Below, one piece after another: positions 1-5,972 of a DNA stretch of 7,032 nt. The position numbers were made by a program, and so were the translations under genes. Positions within the stretch are counted from its first letter, which is position 1. The number at the start of each line of letters is the position of its first letter. The notes under the pieces are model-generated. The model had not been told where the DNA came from. It ran no database searches and was given only the letters and a program-made list of their open reading frames with translations. The DNA lies in contig JACQUN010000140.1 of assembly GCA_016210285.1 (NCBI GenBank), positions 1-7,032 on the forward strand, in the 5' to 3' direction. This DNA is from Chloroflexota bacterium (GTDB taxonomy: Bacteria > Chloroflexota > Dehalococcoidia > UBA1127 > JACQUN01).

Positions 1-555
1 CGGATGGGCAACCGCCATCCTCTCTCCGCGCTCCAGGGCGCCTACCCCTGCCGTGGGGAGAACAAATGGGTCGCCATCACGGTGTGTGATGATCAGGAGT
101 GGGCCGCCTTCTGCCGGGCGCTGGACGAACCCCAATGGTGCCAGGACCCCCGGTTCCGGACGCGGGAGGGGCGCGTCCAACACCACGATGAGATAGACGC
201 CCACATAGCCGCCTGGACAGCTGAGCGGGAGGCATGGGAGGTCGCCCGACTCCTCCAGGAAGCTGGCATAGCCGCTGGTCCCACCCTCAAGCCCAAGGAC
301 GTGCTGGAAGACCCCCACATCCGCGAACGGGGCTTCATAGAGGAGATAGAGAGGCCGTACAGCGGGCGTCGCCCATTCCTGAAGCCCGCCGTCCGGCTCT
401 CCGGTGTCGCCGCCACACCCACGGCCCCGTCTCCTACTCTGGGCCAGCACAACCGCGAGGTGCTGGCTGACCTCCTGGGCCTGTCGGAGGAGGAGATGCG
501 CTCCCTGGAGGATGAGGCGGTAATCGGCACCGAGCCCACCAACACGCACTTGTAG
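1..555 (+). CDS. Class III (CaiB/BaiF family) CoA transferase, C-terminal part
   Basis: The frame is open from the first base (CGG, then ATG at 4) to TAG at 553-555, and the ATG is probably internal. About 184 residues are visible, while family members are usually near 400, so the N-terminal half with the catalytic Asp lies outside the window. The visible part starts with the family motif GNRHP followed by YPCRGENKWVAI. It continues with a typical EWAAFCRAL helix, a DPRF segment, the small-domain pattern LLQEAGIAAGPTL, the DP-x-RERGF motif, a proline-rich strand ending in RLSG, and the closing LGQHNREVLADLLGLSEEEM. These enzymes move CoA between carboxylic acids in the cytoplasm, for example in fatty, aromatic or carnitine-like acid metabolism. 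The substrate cannot be told from this fragment. The downstream transporter operon is on the opposite strand, so the two are convergent and not an operon. Family is confident; substrate is unknown. Confidence 0.9.
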   Translation, partial: RMGNRHPLSALQGAYPCRGENKWVAITVCDDQEWAAFCRALDEPQWCQDPRFRTREGRVQHHDEIDAHIAAWTAEREAWEVARLLQEAGIAAGPTLKPKDVLEDPHIRERGFIEEIERPYSGRRPFLKPAVRLSGVAATPTAPSPTLGQHNREVLADLLGLSEEEMRSLEDEAVIGTEPTNTHL

Positions 556-629
556 GCACTGTCGCACGCACTTTGCCTGAGAGAGCATGCCCTACTATTG
601 TCTGAGTCAGAAGAAACACGTATATTCCT

Positions 630-730
630 AGCCGCCCTTCGACCCTTCGGTGAACTCAGGGTAAACTGAGCTCAGGGCGAGCGGATTAGGGTTCTCCGTT
701 CGTGGTGTGCTTGTCGAACCAGGAACGGGG
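630..730. repeat. Degenerate palindromic intergenic repeat, with hairpin at 696-728
   Basis: This lies between two convergent genes. Bases 696-705 (CCGTTCGTGG) pair with 719-728 (CCAGGAACGG), giving 9 of 10 pairs with one G/G mismatch at 702/722. The arms enclose the 13-nt loop TGTGCTTGTCGAA at 706-718. To its left, 635-661 begins CCCTTCGAC and ends CTCAGGG and looks like a broken copy of the same unit in the opposite orientation. The palindrome CTGAGCTCAG sits at 666-675. A close relative of the loop occurs at 2841-2853. Neither side of the hairpin has a T-run, so it is not a canonical Rho-independent terminator, though a folded 3' end could protect transcripts arriving from either direction. 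Assigning it to a REP-like dispersed family is inference. Confidence 0.6.
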
Positions 731-754
731 CCGCCCAACAGTCGCTGCATTTAT

Positions 755-1744
755 TCAACGAATTGACAACTCAGGACACGAGCGCGCACGGGGGTTCAGG
801 ACGTCGTTGAGGGCGTCCCCCAGCAGGTTCCAGGCGAAGATGAAGAGCGCCACCACCGTCACTGGGGCCAGGAGAAGGTAGGGGTGGGTGCGCAGCACGC
901 TGATGTTGCCGTTGTCAAAAATCATCAGGCCCAGGCTGGGCCGCGGGGGCTGGATGCCAATGCCCAGCCAGCTCAGCACGATCTCTGACCCGGCGATGCC
1001 TGCCATGCCCATGGAGACAGAGACAATCACGGGCGGAAGCGCGTTGGGAAGCAGGTGAACCAGGATGACCCGCCAGGTGGAGGCTCCCATTGACCGGGCG
1101 GCCTCCACAAACTGGTCCTCCTTGAGGGAGAGGACCTGGCCGCGCACCAGCCTCGCCATCCCCACCCACCCGAAGACCGCCAGGGCGCCGAAGATGACAA
1201 AGTAGTCCACGAACCCGCTGCGGGCAATCCCGCCGATGCCGGTGGCGTCCTCGAAGGACCGCACCATCTCGAGGACGCGGGGCTTCAGCGTGGCGGCCAT
1301 GAGGATGACCAGGAGGATGCCCGGGAAGGCCATGAAGATCTCCCCCACGCGCATGAAGAAGGCGTCGGTCATCCCCCCCTTGTAGCCCGAGAGCAGCCCC
1401 ACCACGATGCCCAGGAGCAGGCCCCCCGTGACCGCGGTGGCGATGGTGATGATGACGGTTGTCTGCAGCCCCCAGAGGATGCGTGTGAGCTGGTCCCTCC
1501 CCAGGCGGTCCGTGCCCAGCCAGTGGGCGAAGGAGGGGCTCTTGAGCGTGTTGCTCAGGTCCTGGGCGTTGTAGCCGTAGGGACTGATGAGCGGGGCAAG
1601 TATCCCGCCCAGATACAGAGCGGCGATGATGCCCAGCGAGACCAGGGCAACCTTCTTCCGGAGGAGCCGCTTGGCGGCCTGGACCCACAGGCCCCGGCCA
1701 CCTCCTCGCTGTCCTGTTGCTGCCTCCAGGCCCTTCGTGGTCAT
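755..1744 (-). CDS. ABC transporter permease, DppC/OppC type
   Basis: This 329-residue integral membrane subunit would pair with the upstream DppB-type permease to form the channel of a peptide/nickel-type importer. Residues 27-52 form the first membrane helix, followed by the OppC N-terminal signature HWLGTDRLGRD at 74-84. Further hydrophobic helices lie near 95-118, 136-152, 182-200, 238-258 and 286-306. The EAA loop that contacts the ATPase is clear: EAARSMGASTWRVILVHLLP, residues 214-233. The C-terminus keeps the family ending LLGDALNDVLNPR. An extra polar stretch at about 153-180 lies between two helices and helps make the protein longer than many homologues of about 290 residues. The start is ATG at 1744, preceded by GGGGAG (1751-1756) at 6 nt spacing and only 15 nt after the previous gene's stop, so co-transcription is very likely. 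It is the last gene of the operon here; no ATPase follows. Solute is unknown. Confidence 0.93.
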   Translation of the reverse strand: MTTKGLEAATGQRGGGRGLWVQAAKRLLRKKVALVSLGIIAALYLGGILAPLISPYGYNAQDLSNTLKSPSFAHWLGTDRLGRDQLTRILWGLQTTVIITIATAVTGGLLLGIVVGLLSGYKGGMTDAFFMRVGEIFMAFPGILLVILMAATLKPRVLEMVRSFEDATGIGGIARSGFVDYFVIFGALAVFGWVGMARLVRGQVLSLKEDQFVEAARSMGASTWRVILVHLLPNALPPVIVSVSMGMAGIAGSEIVLSWLGIGIQPPRPSLGLMIFDNGNISVLRTHPYLLLAPVTVVALFIFAWNLLGDALNDVLNPRARSCPELSIR

Positions 1745-1759
1745 GACCGTCTCCCCTCG

Positions 1760-2689
1760 CTATCGGTAGCGGATGCGGGGGTCCAGGAAGGCGTAGAGCA
1801 GGTCCACCAGCAGGTTCGCCATGACGAAGCCGATGGCGATGATGAGGGTCAGGCCCATCACCACAGGGTAGTCCCGCTGAAAGATCGAGTCCAGCGCCAG
1901 ACGGCCCATCCCGGGAATCCCAAACATCGTCTCGGTGATGAAGGCCCCCTCCACCAGCGTCGCCAGGGAAAGCCCCAGGATAGTCATGACCGGGATGAGG
2001 GCGTTGCGCAGGATGTGCCGGGTCTGGACTACCAGCTCGGGAAGCCCCTTGGCCCTGGCGGTGCGTACAAAGTCCTGGCCCAGGACCTCCAGGGTGCTGG
2101 CGCGGGTGAACCGGGCGAGGCCTGCGATGCCGGGCAGCCCCATCACCAGGGCAGGCATGACGATGTGGGGGTCAAGCAGGCCCTGCCACCCGGAGGTGGG
2201 AAGGATATGAAGCTTGATGGCGAAGACCAGGATGAGGAAAGGGGCGGTGATAAAGACGGGGGTCGCCACGAAGAAGAGGGAGAAGCCCACGATGGCGGTG
2301 TCCAGCCAGGTTCCCTGCCTGCCCGCCGCCAGAAGCCCCAGGGGTATTCCCCCGATGACGCCGACGAGGGTCGCAGCGAGGCCGAGCTGAGCGGATACCC
2401 ACATCTTCTTCCCCATGAGCCTCGCCACGGCTTGTCCCGGGTAGCGGTAGCTTTCTCCCAGGTTGCCGTGCAGTGCCTTCCAGATGTAATCGCCATACTG
2501 GACCATGAAGGGGCGGTCTAGCCCCATCTGGTGGCGGATGCGGGCACCGGCCTCCGGGGTGTAGCGGGTCCCCAGGCGTGTCTGGACAGGGTCGCCCGGC
2601 CCGTACAGGCCCAGACCAAAGGTAACGAAGGTGACGGTCAGCAGGAGGAAGGGAAGCCACAGCAGGCGTCTTGTTACATAGAACAGCAT
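1760..2689 (-). CDS. ABC transporter permease, DppB/OppB type
   Basis: This 309-residue inner-membrane permease is the partner of the DppC-type subunit downstream. It opens with the usual short cytosolic lead, MLFYVTRRLL, and helix 1 (residues 9-30), then the GDP motif at 32-34. The conserved external loop MGLDRPFMVQYGDYIW is at 55-70 and HGNLGES at 74-80. Helices follow near 99-122, 132-158, 176-192, 230-250 and 277-300. The EAA-like ATPase contact is RTARAKGLPELVV (209-221), followed by ITETMFGIPGMGRL (251-264) and the typical end FLDPRIRYR. The open frame continues upstream to 3172, but that part translates repeats and the antisense of the binding-protein gene. The ATG at 2689 fits the family start and has GGGAGG 5 nt upstream. 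The gene follows the binding-protein gene after a 268-nt repeat-filled spacer. Family is confident; substrate is open. Confidence 0.94.
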   Translation of the reverse strand: MLFYVTRRLLWLPFLLLTVTFVTFGLGLYGPGDPVQTRLGTRYTPEAGARIRHQMGLDRPFMVQYGDYIWKALHGNLGESYRYPGQAVARLMGKKMWVSAQLGLAATLVGVIGGIPLGLLAAGRQGTWLDTAIVGFSLFFVATPVFITAPFLILVFAIKLHILPTSGWQGLLDPHIVMPALVMGLPGIAGLARFTRASTLEVLGQDFVRTARAKGLPELVVQTRHILRNALIPVMTILGLSLATLVEGAFITETMFGIPGMGRLALDSIFQRDYPVVMGLTLIIAIGFVMANLLVDLLYAFLDPRIRYR

Positions 2690-2694
2690 CCCGC

Positions 2695-2700
2695 CCTCCC
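2695..2700 (-). promoter_or_regulatory. Ribosome binding site of the DppB-type permease
   Basis: GGGAGG on the minus strand lies 5 nt before the ATG at 2689. It decides the start against the longer open frame reaching 3172. The binding-protein gene has the same hexamer at the same spacing (4628-4633). Confidence 0.75.
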
Positions 2701-2804
2701 AGGCCGGTGTCGAAGAGGCTGCCTGGCTTGTGGACCATGCCCTTGGCCCGGGTATCCCAGGGGATGCTGAGCCCAGCCCTTTTCGCTCCCATGGCATTGC
2801 GCCG

Positions 2805-2920
2805 AGCGTGTCATCCTGGGCCCTTCGGAAAACCCTGCCCTGAGCTTGTCGAAGGGTCAGGGTGAACTCCCGAAGAACCTGGGCAATCAGTGACCCCGAG
2901 CGAAGCGAAGGGTGACAGAG
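2805..2920. repeat. Repeat-packed spacer between binding protein and permease, with hairpin at 2833-2862
   Basis: The 268 nt between the binding-protein stop (2958) and the permease start (2689) hold no gene but several short repeat-like units. The main one is a hairpin. CCCTG (2833-2837) and CCC (2838-2840) pair with GGG (2854-2856) and CAGGG (2858-2862), with one bulged T at 2857, giving 8 pairs around the 13-nt loop TGAGCTTGTCGAA (2841-2853). That loop matches the one at 706-718 in 12 of 13 bases. TCAGGGT and GGTGAACTC are also shared with the 649-662 region. A second motif, CCCCGAGCGAAGCGAAGGG (2894-2912), follows to the right, and CTTGCGCAAG (2938-2947) is a perfect palindrome. No T-run follows the hairpin in the direction of transcription, so this is more likely a REP-like element than a terminator. 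Family assignment is inference. Confidence 0.6.
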
Positions 2921-2957
2921 ACATAGCCAAGCAACTTCTTGCGCAAGGCTCGCTTCC

Positions 2958-4622
2958 CTACTTCTCGATGGAGATGTACCTGAGCTTCGAGATGATGAAG
3001 GGCGTGAACTTGTACCCCTTGATGTAGGGCTTGACCAGCGCAAGGCGCTCCCCGCTGTACCAGAGGGGCACCCAGGCAACGTCATCCACGATGATCCGCT
3101 CGGCTTTGTTGTAGAGCTCCACCCGCTTGTTCCAGTCCGTTGACTTTGCAGCCTCATCCAGGAGGCGGTCAAGTTCGGGGTTGCTGTAGCCGCCGTGGTT
3201 GAGCTCGCTCTGGGAGTGGAACAGCACGTCCAGGAAGTCCTGGGGGTCGGGGTAGTCCGCCTGCCAGCCGAGGCCGGAGTAGACTTGGAGCTTTTGCTTG
3301 TTCAGGTCCTCCAGGAAGGTGGCCCACTCCACCTGCTGGAGCTCCACCTGGATACCCAGGTTCTGCTTCCACTGCGAAAGGATGACCTCCAGGTCCAGGC
3401 CGATGGAGCCGCCGGTGCCAGGGACGGTCAGAACGATGCGGGGCATGTTCTTGGCGTACCTGGACTGGCCCAGGAGATCCTTGGCCTTGTCCTTGTCGAA
3501 CCTGATGCCCTTCAGGTCCGGGTTGAAGCCGGGGAAGCCGGGCGGGAGGATTCCATAGGCGGGCACAACCCGGTCGGCAAGGACCTCCTTGGCGATGACC
3601 TCCTTGTTGATGGCGTAGTTGAGGGCCTGGCGCACCTTGGGGTCGTCGAAGGGCGGCAGCTTGACGTTGAACCCGATGTAGTCGATTTCGAAACCCGGAG
3701 GCGCCACCACCAGTTGCTTGTTCAGGGGGTCCGAGGGATTCTTCACGCGGTCCAGGTCCGCCAGCCCCACGCCGCTCAGGTGGATCTCGTCGTTCTCGTA
3801 CATGGCCATCTGGGTGCCGCCGCTCAGGATGAACTCAGCCCCGTCAATCCTGGCGGGCTCCAGGTAGTAGTTGGGGTTACGCGCCAGGACAATGCGGTCC
3901 CCGACCTTGTACTCCTTGAGAATGAATGGGCCAGTGCCGTTGGGCTTCTCCGTCCAGCGGGCCCCCATCTTCTCGATGTTCTCGCGGTCCACAACGTAGG
4001 ACGTGGGGTAGGTGAGCTTGGCTATGAAGAAGCTCTTGGGGGCATCGATGGTGAGCTGGAGGGTGCTGTCGTCCACCACCTTGACGCCCTGCACCTCCGT
4101 CGCCTTTCCCTTCAGCTTGTCTCTGACCCCCACGATGTCTCCCAGATACGTGTCGGCCACTGGCGAGGCGGTCTTCGGGTCGGCAGCTCGCTCCAGGGAG
4201 TACTTGAAGTCGCGGGCGGTCACCGGTTTGCCATCGTGGAACCTGGCGCTCTTCCTGAGGTGGAAGGTGTACGTCTTGCCGTCCGGGCTGATGTCCCAGC
4301 TTTCTGCAATCTCGGGAATCAACTGGAGGTCTGGGGTGTAGTTGACGAGCCCGCTGAACACCTCCACCACGATGCCTGCCGAGGTGGTGTCACTGGTCAG
4401 GGCGGGGTCCAGGGTGGGAGGGTCGGCCCAGAGGCGGCGGAAGACGCCGCCTGCTTTCCCTTGGGGCGCAGCCTTCGCCTGGGGCGTTGGCTTGGGGGCT
4501 TCGGTGGCGGCTTTGGTGGGCACTGGCGTGCCCGCCGGCTTGGCCGCCTGTCCGCAGGCAGCCGCCAACAGTGTCACGAGAAGCCCAAGCGTCACAGCGA
4601 TGGCTATAATGCGCCATCTCAT
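2958..4622 (-). CDS. ABC transporter solute-binding lipoprotein, family 5 (DppA/OppA type)
   Basis: This 554-residue protein captures the solute outside the membrane for the two permeases encoded downstream. It has an N-terminal lipoprotein signal: charged MRWR, a hydrophobic stretch at 5-22, and LLAAAC with the lipidated Cys at 23. A flexible linker rich in Pro, Thr, Ala and Lys follows (about 24-57). The mature family-5 domain starts near GGVFRRLWADPPTLDPA (58-74). It carries the family signature around YTFHLRKSARFHDGKPVTA (118-136) and DFKYSLERA, then NGTGPFILKEY (228-238), FDDPKVRQALNYAINKE (325-341) and a late WVPLWYS (517-523). Length is normal for the family. The open frame extends to 4745, but ATG 4622 is preferred: the signal peptide starts there and GGGAGG lies 5 nt upstream. 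Family 5 members bind peptides, nickel chelates, sugars or other organics, so the ligand cannot be named. Confidence 0.95.
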   Translation of the reverse strand: MRWRIIAIAVTLGLLVTLLAAACGQAAKPAGTPVPTKAATEAPKPTPQAKAAPQGKAGGVFRRLWADPPTLDPALTSDTTSAGIVVEVFSGLVNYTPDLQLIPEIAESWDISPDGKTYTFHLRKSARFHDGKPVTARDFKYSLERAADPKTASPVADTYLGDIVGVRDKLKGKATEVQGVKVVDDSTLQLTIDAPKSFFIAKLTYPTSYVVDRENIEKMGARWTEKPNGTGPFILKEYKVGDRIVLARNPNYYLEPARIDGAEFILSGGTQMAMYENDEIHLSGVGLADLDRVKNPSDPLNKQLVVAPPGFEIDYIGFNVKLPPFDDPKVRQALNYAINKEVIAKEVLADRVVPAYGILPPGFPGFNPDLKGIRFDKDKAKDLLGQSRYAKNMPRIVLTVPGTGGSIGLDLEVILSQWKQNLGIQVELQQVEWATFLEDLNKQKLQVYSGLGWQADYPDPQDFLDVLFHSQSELNHGGYSNPELDRLLDEAAKSTDWNKRVELYNKAERIIVDDVAWVPLWYSGERLALVKPYIKGYKFTPFIISKLRYISIEK

Positions 4623-4627
4623 GGTGC

Positions 4628-4633
4628 CCTCCC
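4628..4633 (-). promoter_or_regulatory. Ribosome binding site of the solute-binding protein
   Basis: GGGAGG on the minus strand, within AAAGGGAGGG, lies 5 nt before ATG 4622. It selects the start that gives a clean lipoprotein signal peptide over the 41-residue longer frame. Confidence 0.75.
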
Positions 4634-4663
4634 TTTCTGTGGCGACGTCGAAGCACTCTGCAC

Positions 4664-4685
4664 GCCGCGCCCTGAAGGGTGCGGC
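4664..4685 (-). other. Hairpin in the leader of the transporter operon
   Basis: On the plus strand GCCGC (4664-4668) pairs with GCGGC (4681-4685), and CCCT (4670-4673) with AGGG (4676-4679). Bases 4669 and 4680 form a G/T pair in that strand, which becomes a C/A mismatch in the minus-strand transcript. The innermost T-A pair would leave a 2-nt loop, so in practice the loop is 4 nt. It lies about 40 nt upstream of the start codon, inside the presumed 5' untranslated leader, and has no following T-run. It may be structural or regulatory, or chance in GC-rich DNA. Confidence 0.3.
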
Positions 4686-4747
4686 AAGACAGCCCCACCC
4701 CCAGACGCTGTGGACCCAGGTTCCCGGGAGCAGCGCTGGTAGCATCT

Positions 4748-4753
4748 ATTATA
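4748..4753 (-). promoter_or_regulatory. Candidate -10 box of the transporter operon
   Basis: The minus strand reads TATAAT, a perfect sigma-70 -10 hexamer, inside GGATGTATAATAGAT. It lies between the prfB stop and the binding-protein start, about 125 nt upstream of ATG 4622, so the leader would be roughly 115-120 nt. At 16-18 nt spacing no good -35 box is visible (AGCCCT at 17), which keeps confidence moderate. The A/T-rich patch stands out from its GC-rich surroundings. Confidence 0.4.
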
Positions 4754-4778
4754 CATCCCCACGCTGTTCCAGGGCTAG

Positions 4779-5886
4779 CTACCCATTCCCCTTGCCCAGG
4801 GTGGACAGGAGGTAGGCCCGCAGCAGGTCATCGAGCTCCCCATCCAGGACACTCTCGGGTTCCGAGGACTCGTAGCCCGTGCGATGGTCCTTCACCAGCT
4901 TATACGGATGGAGAACGTAGCTCCGGATCTGGTTCCCCCACTCTGCGGGGATATGCTCCCCTTTGAGCCGGGCGACCTCCTCGGCGCGGCGGCGCAGATC
5001 CAAGTCCATCAGCCGGGCTCGCAGGATTTTCATCGCCACCTCGCGATTCTGGTGCTGGGACCGCTCGTTCTGGCAGCTCACGGTGATGCCTGTGGGAAGA
5101 TGGACCATGCGCACGGCTGTAGCGGTTTTCTGCACGTTTTGCCCCCCGGCCCCGCTGGCCCGGAAGACGTCGATGCGAAGCTCTTCGGGCTTGATGGAGA
5201 TGTCCACATTCTCCTCGGCCTCTGGGAGGACCTCGACGAGGGCGAAGGAGGTGTGCCGGAGGTGAGCAGCGTCGAAAGGGGAGAGCCGGACCAGTCGGTG
5301 CACGCCCCGCTCGGCCTTGAGCCAGCCGTAGGCGTGCTTGCCGTTGACCTCCACGGCGACGCTCTTGACCCCAGCCTCCTCACCCGGGGAAAGGTCCAGA
5401 ACCCGGGCCCTGAACCCCCTCTTCTCGGCCCAGCGGAGGTACATGCGCAGCAGCATCTGGGCCCAGTCCTGGGACTCGGTTCCCCCTGCCCCGGCGTGGA
5501 TCCCCAGAATGGCGTCTCGGGCGTCGTGCTGGCCGGAGAAGGTGAGCTGGAACTCCAGGCTGTTCACCTGGGTGGAGATGGCCTGGGCCTCCGCCCCGAG
5601 GCTCTCTGCGAGGGACTCGTCCCCCTCCAGCAGGGCCAGGTCAGCAAGCTCCTCCAGGTCACGGGCGCGGGCTTCCAGGTTGCGCCAGGTGCTCACCTCC
5701 TCCCTGAGGGAGGTCAGGCGTCGCATGACGGCCTGGGCCTCCTGGGGGTTCTCCCAGAAGCCGTCGGCTGCGCACTGGCTCTCGAGCCTGGCGCACTGGG
5801 CCACTTTGCCAGGGAGGTCAAAGACGCCCCGTGAGGAAGGCGATGCGTTCCTTCAACTGGGTGATGCGATGTTTGATCTCTTGCAT
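4779..5886 (-). CDS. prfB: Peptide chain release factor 2, with programmed +1 frameshift
   Basis: RF2 recognises UGA and UAA in the ribosomal A site and triggers peptide release. The first 22 codons (5886-5821) run MQEIKHRITQLKERIAFLTG-RL to an in-frame UGA at 5820-5818. Skipping base 5820 puts GAC in frame and opens 346 further codons (5819 down to the TAG at 4781-4779), for 368 residues in all; E. coli RF2 has 365. The stop-recognition tripeptide SPF is at 202-204 and the catalytic GGQ at 247-249, each exactly 3 residues before the E. coli positions. The residue matching E. coli 246 is Ala (243), the common state, unlike Thr in K-12. The N-terminal helical domain and the SQHQNREVAM segment are intact. 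The start could also be ATG 5895, in frame and 3 codons upstream; the SD is weak for both. A caller ignoring the shift would start at GTG 5804 and lose the first 27 residues. Confidence 0.95.
5817..5830 (-). promoter_or_regulatory. prfB: prfB programmed +1 frameshift site
   Basis: The minus strand reads GGGG CGT CTT TGA C. The slippery codon CTT (5823-5821) is followed directly by the stop TGA (5820-5818) and C (5817). A G-run (5830-5827) sits 3 nt upstream of CTT. This is the known RF2 layout, in which an SD-like G-rich element, CUU and UGAC let peptidyl-tRNA slip onto UUU when RF2 is scarce. The G-rich element reads ACGGGG where E. coli has AGGGGG, so its pairing with 16S rRNA may be weaker. 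The expected effect is negative feedback by RF2 on its own synthesis. Confidence 0.93.
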
Positions 5887-5972
5887 AGTCACCATTCCAT
5901 CTTAGCACCGCTGGCATGGATGTGCAGAGGTTTCTGGGTGGGAACTCCTGCGGGTGCACCCCTGGGCCGCGC

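Noticed and set aside
696..728. Hairpin considered as a Rho-independent terminator
   Set aside because: No T-run follows on either strand, so it is listed as a repeat.
1523..2521. 332-codon open frame on the plus strand
   Set aside because: It spans the antisense of both permease genes and their junction, and its composition is low-complexity and polar.
2690..3172. N-terminal extension of the DppB-type permease frame
   Set aside because: It translates the repeat spacer and the antisense of the binding-protein gene, lacks family similarity, and a good SD precedes ATG 2689.
3195..4742. 515-codon open frame on the plus strand
   Set aside because: It is antisense to the binding-protein gene, a common shadow in GC-rich coding DNA. 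It has no recognisable domain, and the minus-strand protein is a clear family member.
4884..5834. 316-codon open frame on the plus strand
   Set aside because: It is antisense to prfB with no family motif; RF2 on the minus strand explains the coding signal.
5899..5904. TAAGAT on the minus strand as a prfB promoter
   Set aside because: At 17 nt spacing the -35 hexamer would be CTGCAC, a poor match, and the start codon follows too closely.
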